Assembly: GCA_963601915.1 (NCBI GenBank)
Contig: CAVCGL010000005.1
Coordinates: forward strand, 62,001-126,000
Direction of reading: 5' to 3'
Length of the DNA stretch: 64,000 nt
Origin: Butyricicoccus_A sp963601915
GTDB lineage: Bacteria > Bacillota > Clostridia > Oscillospirales > Butyricicoccaceae
Below, piece after piece: positions 52,279 through 60,502 of this stretch. A program made the translations under genes and the position numbers. How positions within the stretch are numbered: the first letter of the stretch is position 1; each line of letters begins with the position of its first letter. Below the pieces are notes generated by a model. It had not been told where the DNA came from and did not search any database. It worked only from the letters and a program-made list of their open reading frames with translations.

Positions 52279-52404
52279 AGAAATTCCCTCCTTTTAAAAC
52301 TGAGAATGATTCTTATTTATATCTCTATCATACAGGAATTTCTTTGTGTTGTCTATGGAATAAAAATAGAAAAATACGGGTGATATTTGTACAATCTATC
52401 TAAA

Positions 52405-52902
52405 TCAAAAGAGGATTTGATAAACACTTAAATCTAAATATCTGCCGAACTTTTTTCCGCATTTGCGGATGATGCCGCACAGCGAAAAGCCGAAGGTCTC
52501 GTGCAGATGAACGCTAATGGCGTTTTCGCTCGTGATAAGAGAAATCACGGTGTCGATATCCGGCTGTTGTTCGGCGAAAGCGAGAATTTTCTGCATGAGC
52601 TGTGAGCCAATGTGCTGCCCGCGAAAATCGGGGTGCAAATAGATGGACAGCTCGACTGCGCCGTCAAATGCCGGGCGTTCCCGATAGCGGGAGAGAGACG
52701 CATAACCGGCAATGACACCGTCTGCTTCGTAGACGAGCAGCAGATAGTTTCTTTCCTGATGCGCTTGAAACCAAGCAAGGCGATCGGCATCATCGCGGGG
52801 AGACAGATCAAATGTCGCTGTAGAATGCAGGACGGCATCATTGTAAATATCCTTTAGCTGCGGCAAATCGGCAAGCTGGGATTTGCGGATCAGATGGGAC
52901 AT
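52405..52902 (-). CDS. GNAT N-acetyltransferase, phosphinothricin-type
   Basis: A 165-aa GNAT enzyme transferring acetyl from acetyl-CoA to an amine. It starts LIRKSQLADLPQLKDIYNDA, has YLHPDFRGQHIGSQLM (acetyl-CoA loop) and ends in HLHETFGFSLCGIIRKCGKK, the pattern of PAT/YwnH-type enzymes. The ATG at 52902 follows GAGGTG; the open frame to 52989 has no site. The substrate could be phosphinothricin, methionine sulfone or an unknown amine. Confidence 0.9.
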   Translation of the reverse strand: MSHLIRKSQLADLPQLKDIYNDAVLHSTATFDLSPRDDADRLAWFQAHQERNYLLLVYEADGVIAGYASLSRYRERPAFDGAVELSIYLHPDFRGQHIGSQLMQKILAFAEQQPDIDTVISLITSENAISVHLHETFGFSLCGIIRKCGKKFGRYLDLSVYQILF

Positions 52903-53003
52903 GGGAAACACCTCATTGTGTGATAAGATACCTATAGTGTACTGCAAAACAAAGCAATTGTCCAACTTGGTGTTTGTTTCCTGTCTCAAAAGGGGAAAAT
53001 GAT

Positions 53004-53032
53004 TTGACGGAGACCGCGTCGTATGCTACACT
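53004..53032 (+). promoter_or_regulatory. Promoter of the RND exporter operon
   Basis: TTGACG (53004-53009) and TACACT (53027-53032), 17-base spacer; start near 53039. Confidence 0.75.
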
Positions 53033-53040
53033 AAGCTAAA

Positions 53041-53054
53041 ACCGACCGGTCGGT
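53041..53054. promoter_or_regulatory. TetR-family operator palindrome
   Basis: ACCGACCGGTCGGT is a perfect 14-bp palindrome at the transcription start of the RND gene, of the kind bound by AcrR-like TetR repressors. A TetR gene is last in the same operon, so autorepression is likely. Confidence 0.75.
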
Positions 53055-53081
53055 CGGAAATCAATCTACAGGAGGGACACA

Positions 53082-56000
53082 ATGCCAACAGTCAGCGTAA
53101 AGAAACCATTTACCGTTTTGGTCGGCATCATATTGGTGCTTGTACTCGGTGTGGTAGCGTTTACCAAGATGACAACAGATTTGCTGCCTAATATGGATTT
53201 GCCGTATATGGTCGTATATGCGACAGATCCGGGTGCTTCCCCGGAGTCCGTTGAGGGCGAAGTGACCAAGCCCTTGGAATCGGCACTCGGCAGTACAACG
53301 GGACTAAAAAATATTACGTCAACATCCAACGAAAATGTCGGCGTTGTCATTCTCGAATTTGAACAGGGAACCGATATGAATGCGGTCAGCATCGAGATGA
53401 GCAATACCATTGACCAAATTAAGGGCAATCTGCCGGAAAATTCCGGTACACCGGTCATGATGCAGATCACACCGGATATGATGCCGGTTCTTGTGGCCAG
53501 CGTTGATGTAGACGGCAAGGATGCGAAGGAAGTCTCTCAGTATGTCAGTGATGAACTGATGCCGGGCTTTGAGCGTCTGGACGGTGTGGCTTCGGTCAGC
53601 ACGACGGGTCTTATCACGCCAGAAGTACAGGTGATTCTGGATCAGGATAAAATTGACGTGGTGAACGATAAGGTTTTAGCATCTGTAGATCAGAGTCTTG
53701 CTGATGCCAAAAAGCAGTTGGATGACAGCCAGGCACAGATTGATGATGCCAAGGCGCAACTCAATTCCGGCAAGTCTCAGCTGGACAGTTCGGCGGATGA
53801 AGCCTCGAAACAGCTGGCGCAGGCGAGTGCGCAGGTGGATTCTGCAACGGCACAGCTCAACGCGCTGTTGTCGCAGGAGACCACGCTCAAAGCCAATCAG
53901 GCAGCGTATCAGGCCGAACAGAAAGCCTTGCAACAGTATGCAGATATGAATGATTCGGTCAATATGCTTGGCATTATGGTTGTTGCCTATGATTTTACCG
54001 GTACTGTACCGGAGATCAGCGGCGTGCCGTCATCGGAGGATCTGGCGGCACTGGCACAGAATTCCGCCCAGATGCTGGAAGCACTCAAGGATCCGGCGAC
54101 ATATATCGGCGGCATGAGCGATGAAAATTACGCGAAGGCCATGCAGGCTGTACAGGGCATGATGCAGAACGCTGCACCGGATCAGGACATGTCTCAGCTG
54201 CTGAGCCTGTCACGAGCAGATTTTGCCAAGCTCGTGCAGACCACGGCATATGCGTCTCAGCGCGTGCAGGAAATCACGGCGGCGCTCAATGACGTCAATA
54301 CCCAGCTGGCGGCAGCAGAGGCGATGAAGCCGCAGCTGCAGCAGGCATTGGATCAGGCGAACGCCGCATACGAAAAAGTGGAAGCGGGCAAGATGAATGC
54401 TACGCTGAATATGGCAGAGGGGGCGTCGGAAATCTCTGTCGGCAAGGCGTCCTTGGAGAACGCACAGAAACAGCTGGATTCTGCGGTAGACGAATTTGAA
54501 AAATCCCGCGATCAGGCGTATGAATCGGCGGACATCAGCGGCATTATTACCGCGGATATGATTAGCAAGATTCTCATTGCGGAAAACTTTGAGATGCCGG
54601 CAGGCTATATCTCGGACAGCGGTGACAATTCGTATGTCCTGAAAGTCGGAGAAAAGTATGATTCGGTTGAGGCTTTGTCCGATATGGTACTGTTCCATAT
54701 GGATACTGGAGACATTGGAGATATTCGCCTGTCAGATGTAGCGGAAGTCAACTATGCGGATCAGAATTCGGATACCTCTTATGCCAAGGTAAATGGCAAT
54801 GACGCTGTCGTGCTCAGCTTTTCCAAGCAGTCCACGGCATCGACATCTGCGGTTTCTGAGGCGATCAATGATAAGATCAACGAACTGCAAGACAGCAACA
54901 GCAAGCTGCACATCACACCGCTGATGGATCAGGGCGATTATATTCAGCTGATTGTCAGCAGTGTGCTGTCAAATCTGGTGTACGGCGGTTTGCTCGCCGT
55001 GCTTGTCTTGCTGCTGTTCCTGCGCGATATTCGCCCGACCATTATTATCGCGTTCAGCATCCCGCTCAGTGTGCTGTTTGCGATTGTACTCATGTATTTC
55101 AGCAATATGACGCTGAACATTATTTCGCTGTCCGGCTTGGCGCTCGGTGTTGGCATGCTGGTGGATAATTCCATTGTCGTCATTGAGAATATTTACCGTC
55201 TGCGCAATCTTGGCGTTCCGGCGGCAAAGGCAGCGGTACAGGGCGCAAAACAGATGAGCGGAGCAATCTTTGCTTCGACGCTGACGACGGTGTGTGTATT
55301 CCTTCCGATTGTGTTCACGCAGGGCATCACCAAACAGCTGTTTGCCGATATGGGCTTGACGATTGCCTACTCGCTGTCTGCATCGTTTATCGTGGCATTG
55401 ACAGTTGTTCCGGCGATGAGCGCAAACCTGATGAAAAAAGAAAAAGTTGTCACGCACAAGCGGTTTGACGGCTTCCTGCGCGGCTATGAGAAGGTACTGC
55501 GCTGGTGCCTGTCGCATCGGGCAGTGACGCTGCTCGCTGTGACGGCGCTGCTGGTCGTATCTGTCGCAGCAACAGCGGCAAAGGGCATGATTTTCATGCC
55601 GTCTATGTCCTCGGAGCAGATGAACGCGACGATGACCATGCCGTCTGGTTCGGATGACACAGAGATGCAGGCGATGGCGGATAAGGCGATGAAAATCATG
55701 CGCAAGGTAGACGGCGTAAAAACTGTCGGCGCAATGTCCGGCGGTTCAGGTATGACGTCGATGATGGGTTCCAACAGCAATAGTGTTTCGTTCTATTTGA
55801 TTCTCGATGAGGGAGCGGACAACGAGGCGATTGCGAATGAAATCACGAAAAAGACGAAAAATCTAGATTGTGATATGAGCGTTTCCGCGTCCAATATGGA
55901 CATGGGTTCATACATGGGCACCGGCGTACAAGTTGATATTTACGGCGATGACCTGGATCAGCTGCAAAAGGTTTCCGCAGATATTGCGAAAAAGATGAAA

Positions 56001-57032
56001 AAGGTAGATGGTCTCAAAGATATTTCCGACGGCAATGATGACCCGGATCAGGAAAAGATTATCACGGTAAATAAAGACGCGGCGATGGAGCAGGGCTTGA
56101 CGGTGGTACAGGTTTATCAGGCTCTGGCGGATAAGCTCAATACAGAGGTGGATTCCACAACGCTGACAGTCGGCACAGAGGATTTGCCGGTTGTCGTCAA
56201 GAAGCCATCCAGCATCACAACAGATGATTTGATGAAACAGACCATCACCTCGACCGATCAGCAGACCGGCGAGACCAAGGAGATCAAGCTGGATACAATT
56301 GCATCCGAGACAGATGGACAGGCGCCGTCTGCCATTCAGCGAGACAATAATGAGCGCACGATGTCTGTCACGGCATCGGTTGATGATGACCACAATGTCA
56401 CACTGGTCAGCCAGGACGTACAAAAGATTCTGGATTCTTACAACCTGCCGGATGGCATGCACGCAGAGATTTCCGGAGAAATGGAAAATATCACAGATTC
56501 CATGAAAGATCTGGGACTCATGCTGCTGCTTGCGGTTGTCTTTATCTACTTGATTATGGTGGCACAGTTCCAGAGCTTGCTGGGACCGTTTATTGTTATG
56601 TTTACGCTGCCGTTGGCATTCACGGGTGGTCTGCTTGGTTTGCTCGTTGCGCGGCAGGAGCTGTCGATTATCGCTATGCTGGGCTTTGTTCTGCTGGCGG
56701 GTGTCGTTGTAAACAACGGTATTGTGTTCGTCAGCTGTGTCAATGAGCTGCGGCTGGATGGTATGCCCAAGCGGGAAGCGCTGATTACAGCGGGCAAAAT
56801 GCGTATGCGCCCGATTTTGATGACGGCACTGACGACAATACTGTCTATGTCCACGATGGCGATGGGCATTGGCAGCGGTGCAGAGATGGGTCAGGCGATG
56901 GCGATTGTCGTCATTGGCGGTTTGAGCTACGCCACAATTTTGACCTTGGTGATTGTGCCGATCATGTATGATTTGTTTAACCGGAAAAAGACATTAAAAC
57001 GAGTAGATGTGGGGGAAAATGATGCAGAATAA
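53082..57032 (+). CDS. RND family efflux permease with coiled-coil insertion
   Basis: A 1316-aa inner-membrane exporter of the AcrB/HAE-like group. N-terminal helix VGIILVLVLGVVAFTKM, then a large outer domain; helices 2-6 begin near residue 625 (VYGGLLAVLVLLLFLRDI) and the second half repeats from about 810, with helices 8-12 at the end (GVVVNNGIVFVSC). Residues about 205-490 are a long coiled-coil insertion rich in Gln/Ala/Ser (KKQLDDSQAQIDDAKAQL), as in Firmicutes RND proteins without a separate adaptor. GGAGGGAC precedes the ATG. No adaptor or outer-membrane channel gene is near, as expected for a monoderm. Confidence 0.94.
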   Translation: MPTVSVKKPFTVLVGIILVLVLGVVAFTKMTTDLLPNMDLPYMVVYATDPGASPESVEGEVTKPLESALGSTTGLKNITSTSNENVGVVILEFEQGTDMNAVSIEMSNTIDQIKGNLPENSGTPVMMQITPDMMPVLVASVDVDGKDAKEVSQYVSDELMPGFERLDGVASVSTTGLITPEVQVILDQDKIDVVNDKVLASVDQSLADAKKQLDDSQAQIDDAKAQLNSGKSQLDSSADEASKQLAQASAQVDSATAQLNALLSQETTLKANQAAYQAEQKALQQYADMNDSVNMLGIMVVAYDFTGTVPEISGVPSSEDLAALAQNSAQMLEALKDPATYIGGMSDENYAKAMQAVQGMMQNAAPDQDMSQLLSLSRADFAKLVQTTAYASQRVQEITAALNDVNTQLAAAEAMKPQLQQALDQANAAYEKVEAGKMNATLNMAEGASEISVGKASLENAQKQLDSAVDEFEKSRDQAYESADISGIITADMISKILIAENFEMPAGYISDSGDNSYVLKVGEKYDSVEALSDMVLFHMDTGDIGDIRLSDVAEVNYADQNSDTSYAKVNGNDAVVLSFSKQSTASTSAVSEAINDKINELQDSNSKLHITPLMDQGDYIQLIVSSVLSNLVYGGLLAVLVLLLFLRDIRPTIIIAFSIPLSVLFAIVLMYFSNMTLNIISLSGLALGVGMLVDNSIVVIENIYRLRNLGVPAAKAAVQGAKQMSGAIFASTLTTVCVFLPIVFTQGITKQLFADMGLTIAYSLSASFIVALTVVPAMSANLMKKEKVVTHKRFDGFLRGYEKVLRWCLSHRAVTLLAVTALLVVSVAATAAKGMIFMPSMSSEQMNATMTMPSGSDDTEMQAMADKAMKIMRKVDGVKTVGAMSGGSGMTSMMGSNSNSVSFYLILDEGADNEAIANEITKKTKNLDCDMSVSASNMDMGSYMGTGVQVDIYGDDLDQLQKVSADIAKKMKKVDGLKDISDGNDDPDQEKIITVNKDAAMEQGLTVVQVYQALADKLNTEVDSTTLTVGTEDLPVVVKKPSSITTDDLMKQTITSTDQQTGETKEIKLDTIASETDGQAPSAIQRDNNERTMSVTASVDDDHNVTLVSQDVQKILDSYNLPDGMHAEISGEMENITDSMKDLGLMLLLAVVFIYLIMVAQFQSLLGPFIVMFTLPLAFTGGLLGLLVARQELSIIAMLGFVLLAGVVVNNGIVFVSCVNELRLDGMPKREALITAGKMRMRPILMTALTTILSMSTMAMGIGSGAEMGQAMAIVVIGGLSYATILTLVIVPIMYDLFNRKKTLKRVDVGENDAE

Positions 57033-57636
57033 GACCTATTCGCCAAAGGAGATCGCGGCCTTTCGCGGTCTCCTGCAATTGGCGGCGGGAGGAAGACACT
57101 TTTCTAACATCAAGGTGCAGGATATTGCGACTGCCGCCGGTATCGGAAAGGGGACACTGTACGAGTATTTTTCTTCTAAAGAAGATATTTTGAGTTGCAC
57201 CATGCTGTATACCTTGCAGCAGTTTGCCGATTGGATCGAACAGCAGATGACACGGGAGCAGTCGGTGTACGATATGCTGGACAGCCTAATTGATGCTTTG
57301 GAGCAGGAAATCTTTTTGCCGGTTTCCGCTCTGCCGATGTTTGGCTCATTTTTGTCGCATGAGCAGCAGGTGGAGCTGGGAATGCGCAATCGGGAAAAGG
57401 CACAGGAAACCTTCGAGCGGCTGCATGACTACGAACGGCAAATTTTTGCAAGAGGGCGACAAAATGGAGAGATTGATCCGTCTCTGAGCGATTGTTTTTG
57501 TGAGTATACCATTTTGTCCGCGTTTGGCGGATTTGCGAGTCAATTTGGAAAAGAGACAGGTTGCTGTTCGGATAATCCATCAAATGTTTGTAAAAATATG
57601 GTGCGTCAGCTGATTTTTCGGGCGTTGTGTCCATAA
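57022..57636 (+). CDS. TetR/AcrR family regulator of the RND operon
   Basis: A 204-aa TetR regulator with the helix-turn-helix VQDIATAAGIGKGTLYEYFS (about residues 30-50) and a helical ligand domain. Start at ATG 57022 follows GGGGGA at about 5 bases and gives an 11-base overlap with the exporter; ATG 57019 is the alternative. It should bind the palindrome at 53041-53054 and respond to an exported compound. Confidence 0.9.
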   Translation: MQNKTYSPKEIAAFRGLLQLAAGGRHFSNIKVQDIATAAGIGKGTLYEYFSSKEDILSCTMLYTLQQFADWIEQQMTREQSVYDMLDSLIDALEQEIFLPVSALPMFGSFLSHEQQVELGMRNREKAQETFERLHDYERQIFARGRQNGEIDPSLSDCFCEYTILSAFGGFASQFGKETGCCSDNPSNVCKNMVRQLIFRALCP

Positions 57637-57728
57637 ATAAACAATAGAATTTGTATCAAATCTGTGGTATAATAATTAAAATATTGCTAAAATTGCCGCA
57701 TTGTGTCGGTATAGAGAGGGAGATATAC

Positions 57729-58595
57729 ATGAGAACGGAAAAGATTGCATTGCTGACGGATTCTTGTGCAGACATTCCGGTAGAGGTTGCAAGAAAAAAT
57801 CATATTTATGTCGTTCCGTTTACGATTACATTTGACGAAGGCTCGTATCAGGACGGCGTGGATATTTTTCCGGACGATGTGTATCGTCGACAGCCGAATG
57901 AGACCATTAAAACATCGCTGCCATCCGGCGCCGTGATTGAGGACACGCTGCACAAGATCAAAGAAGACGGATATACCAAAGTCATTGCGATTATGCTGTC
58001 CAGCGGTCTGAGCGGCGGCTATCAGATTGTGCGGATGCTCGGCGAAGAGGACGAAGATTTGGAAGTTGCAGCATTCGACTCGATGAGTGCCAGCTTAGGT
58101 GAAGGCGTCATGGTACTGACGGTTGCCCGCTGGATTGAAGAGGGCAGATCGTGGGAGGACATGCTTGCGCTGATGCCGCGTATGATGAAGAATGTGTATC
58201 CATATTTTTCTGTCGATACGCTGGAGTATCTCAAGCGCGGCGGACGCATTGGAAAAATCACAGCAATGGCAGGAACAGCACTTGGCATCAAGCCGATTCT
58301 TGCGTTTGAACAGTCGGGCGAGCTGACAAGCATTCACAAGGTGCGCGGCAGACAGGCGGCAATGAAAAAACTGGTACAGGTTGCCGTGTCCAACTTACAG
58401 CCGAACAAACGGTATAATATCATGTGGGCACACGGCGGCACGCCGGAGGAAGGGGCACAAATTGCTGAAATGCTGCGCGAGGCAGCACCGGATTTCCAGC
58501 AGGAATTTTTTGGCGAAGTAGACTGTACCCTTGCCGCATATGTCGGACCACGGCTGATTGGTGCCGCTGTGCAGGTACTGGATGACGATATGTAA
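57729..58595 (+). CDS. DegV family fatty-acid-binding protein
   Basis: A 288-aa DegV protein, which binds fatty acids and in Firmicutes acts as a FakB-type partner of fatty acid kinase. It shows IALLTDSCADIPVE, KTSLPSGAVIEDTL, IMLSSGLSGGY and YLKRGGRIGKITAMAGTALG, with the ligand-holding Thr/Ser loops intact. The ATG at 57729 follows GAGGGAG. No FakA gene is nearby, as is common for orphan DegV genes. Confidence 0.93.
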   Translation: MRTEKIALLTDSCADIPVEVARKNHIYVVPFTITFDEGSYQDGVDIFPDDVYRRQPNETIKTSLPSGAVIEDTLHKIKEDGYTKVIAIMLSSGLSGGYQIVRMLGEEDEDLEVAAFDSMSASLGEGVMVLTVARWIEEGRSWEDMLALMPRMMKNVYPYFSVDTLEYLKRGGRIGKITAMAGTALGIKPILAFEQSGELTSIHKVRGRQAAMKKLVQVAVSNLQPNKRYNIMWAHGGTPEEGAQIAEMLREAAPDFQQEFFGEVDCTLAAYVGPRLIGAAVQVLDDDM

Positions 58596-58602
58596 GACAA
58601 AC

Positions 58603-58638
58603 GAAAACCGGCGAGGGGAAACCTTCGCCGGTTTTTTG
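58603..58638 (+). terminator. Intrinsic terminator after degV
   Basis: AAACCGGCGA(AGG) pairs with (CCT)TCGCCGGTTT around GGGAAA, followed by TTTTT. Confidence 0.85.
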
Positions 58639-58644
58639 TATAAG

Positions 58645-58795
58645 TAAAGCAAAAGCCGCCCGAAGGCGGCTCCGCTGTGTTTGGTTATCTGGCAGGCGTC
58701 CCAAGTTCTCCTGCATCTCTCAGAGTTTCCTCTTGTCAGTACCAGCGGCGTGTGGTCGGGACGAAATTTACCACCTCAGATAACCATTCTATTGT
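58645..58795 (-). ncRNA. Structured small RNA gene, family not recognised
   Basis: A ~150-nt minus-strand unit with a consensus promoter and terminator. A 10-bp closing stem joins 58786-58777 to 58691-58682. Inside are hairpin A (stem 58774-58770/58756-58752, 13-nt loop), a small GAAA-tetraloop hairpin (58733-58722), and hairpin B (stem 58714-58710/58696-58692, 13-nt loop). The A loop holds CGUCCC (58763-58758) and the B loop GGGACG (58702-58697): six complementary bases that can form a kissing contact. A UUCG-capped terminator follows. It does not match SRP RNA, tmRNA, RNase P or any riboswitch I know; no gene follows on this strand. Confidence 0.75.
58648..58671 (-). terminator. UUCG-capped terminator of the structured RNA
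   Basis: AGCCGCC-UUCG-GGCGGCU followed by UUUGCUUUA on the minus strand. The stem is perfect; the U-tract is interrupted by GC. Confidence 0.75.
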
Positions 58796-58801
58796 ATCTT
58801 T

Positions 58802-58830
58802 ATTATAGCAAGTCTATACTTTTTTGTAAA
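58802..58830 (-). promoter_or_regulatory. Promoter of the structured RNA
   Basis: On the minus strand TTTACA (58830-58825) and TATAAT (58807-58802), exactly 17 bases apart. The -35 and part of the spacer are within the last codons of the PBECR-like gene. Confidence 0.8.
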
Positions 58831-59191
58831 GAATTTTCTTGTTTCGGATCAAACGATCCCATTCGCGTTGGCGAATTTTTTGAAATGTGATGATAGAATT
58901 TTTGTAGGAAGCCGGATCAGTAGATGTCTTAATTCGGAGAACCAGACGATAATTTTTTCCATTTTCTTGAATGGTTTTTAGTATGATACCTGTATTCGGG
59001 CGAGAATCTTGAATAATATAATCTGGATTATCAATAATTAAAGATGCCCAACGTTCGCAGATAGCGTAATCGTCAGGATGACGTTCTAAAATATGAGCAA
59101 TCTGTTGTTCGGTGATGATTACATCATCTGTTACAATGTCATTCGTAATACATTGATAGATTTCATGATTTAACTTTCCTATATAGTGCAC
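58814..59191 (-). CDS. PBECR-like (Barnase/EndoU/ColicinE5/RelE-type) nuclease-fold protein
   Basis: A 125-aa soluble protein. Residues 25-105 fit the PBECR pattern: VIITEQQIAHILERHPDDY (conserved His), IIDNPDYIIQD, NTGIILKTIQ, RLVLRIKTST and KNSIITFQKI, with the basic C-terminus WDRLIRNKKILYKKV often seen in clostridial members. PBECR domains are predicted RNases of phage and toxin proteins. Start GTG 59191 follows GGAGG at 7 bases. No antitoxin gene is adjacent; directly downstream and overlapping its 3' end is the structured RNA unit. Assignment is by pattern memory. Confidence 0.6.
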   Translation of the reverse strand: MHYIGKLNHEIYQCITNDIVTDDVIITEQQIAHILERHPDDYAICERWASLIIDNPDYIIQDSRPNTGIILKTIQENGKNYRLVLRIKTSTDPASYKNSIITFQKIRQREWDRLIRNKKILYKKV

Positions 59192-59266
59192 GAGACGGCC
59201 TCCACAACACGATGTTCTTCTTCATCCAATTATAACAGATACTGCTCAGAAAGAAAACAATCGTAT

Positions 59267-59295
59267 TTGCAAACCAAAGCAATTCAAGGTATGAT
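59267..59295 (+). promoter_or_regulatory. Promoter of sbcDC
   Basis: TTGCAA (59267-59272) and TATGAT (59290-59295), 17-base spacer, 35 bases before the sbcD start. Confidence 0.7.
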
Positions 59296-59329
59296 AGAAG
59301 CGGTGATTCCAACAGAAAGGGAGAACGCG

Positions 59330-60502
59330 ATGAAGTTTTTACATCTCGGAGATCTGCATCTCGGCAAGCGGGTATACGGCTATTCGATGCTGGATGACCA
59401 GCGGTTTGCGTTGGAACAGGTCATTCGCATGGCAACAGAAAACCAAGTGGATGCGGTTGTCTTAGCGGGAGATATTTATGATAAGACGGTTCCATCCGGC
59501 GAGGCGGTTTCGCTGTTTGATTGGTTTTTTACGCAGCTGTGTGAGCGAGCTGTCACGGTTTTGGCGGTGAGCGGCAATCACGATTCCGGCGAACGCCTGG
59601 ATTTTGGCAAAACCCTGTTGTCTCAGCAGGGCATGCATCTGGTGGGAACCTTGGATGAAACAGTAGCCTCTGTCACGTTGGCAGATCAACAAGGCTGCCG
59701 CGTACAATTTCATCTGTTGCCGTGGCTGCGGCCGATGGAATGGCGCGAGAAATGGAACCTAAAAGAGAGCACACAGCAATGTGTCATGCAAGAAGCGCTC
59801 AAACGGGCAGCGTGGGAACAAGGTGTACGGCATGTGTTGATTGCGCATACCTTTGTGACGGTTGGCGGCGTGATGCCGGAACAGTCGGATTCGGAAATTC
59901 TTCCCGTTGGCGGCATAGACGCTGTGGATGCTGCCTTGTTTGATTCATATGATTATGTGGCACTGGGACATATTCACCGTCCGCAGCGGTTGGGACGAGA
60001 CTATGTGCGATACTGTGGTTCCCTGCTCAAATATTCGTTTTCCGAGGCCCGATACCCGAAAACGGTACCGCTTGTGACAATAGGTCAAACCGGCGAAGCA
60101 GAGATTACCTTGCTGCCACTGGCGCCGAAACGAGATTTGCGCGAGCTGCGCGGAAAATTACAGGATGTCGTTTCGGATTTGGTACAGCAGGCAGGAAATC
60201 CCAACGATTATTTGCGTGTCATTTTGACGGATGATGAAGAATTGTACGATCCACAGGCGACACTGCGCGCCGTGTATCCCCGTTTGATGCGGTTGGATTT
60301 TGACAATATCCGCACGCAGACGGCGAATGCAGAGGGCCTACAGCGCGAAGAAGCTGCGCGGCAACTGACGCCTGTCCAGCTGTTTGAACAGTTCTTTTTG
60401 GAGCAAAATGGAAAACCAATGACTGCATGGCAAAAGCAGCAAATTCTGCGGATTGGCAGAGAGATGGAGGCGAGCGATGAAGCCGATTCATTTGACGATT
60501 AG
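59330..60502 (+). CDS. sbcD: SbcD, nuclease subunit of the SbcCD repair complex
   Basis: Mre11-type Mn2+ nuclease (390 aa) that with SbcC opens hairpins and trims DNA ends. Phosphoesterase motifs appear in order: GDLHLGK, AGDIYDK, SGNHDSGERL, the His of LIAHTFVT and ALGHIHRPQ. The ATG at 59330 follows AAAGGGAG; the open frame to 59186 has none and overlaps the promoter. It overlaps sbcC by 26 bases. Confidence 0.96.
   Translation: MKFLHLGDLHLGKRVYGYSMLDDQRFALEQVIRMATENQVDAVVLAGDIYDKTVPSGEAVSLFDWFFTQLCERAVTVLAVSGNHDSGERLDFGKTLLSQQGMHLVGTLDETVASVTLADQQGCRVQFHLLPWLRPMEWREKWNLKESTQQCVMQEALKRAAWEQGVRHVLIAHTFVTVGGVMPEQSDSEILPVGGIDAVDAALFDSYDYVALGHIHRPQRLGRDYVRYCGSLLKYSFSEARYPKTVPLVTIGQTGEAEITLLPLAPKRDLRELRGKLQDVVSDLVQQAGNPNDYLRVILTDDEELYDPQATLRAVYPRLMRLDFDNIRTQTANAEGLQREEAARQLTPVQLFEQFFLEQNGKPMTAWQKQQILRIGREMEASDEADSFDD

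Noticed and set aside
53700..54500. Coiled-coil insertion in the RND permease as a novelty
   Set aside because: Such insertions are common in Firmicutes RND proteins, where they probably stand in for the missing adaptor.
58682..58786. TPP riboswitch (contains CUGAGA) or SRP RNA (GGAA loop)
   Set aside because: The other conserved TPP segments are missing and no gene follows; the SRP domain IV internal loops (AGCAG etc.) are absent.
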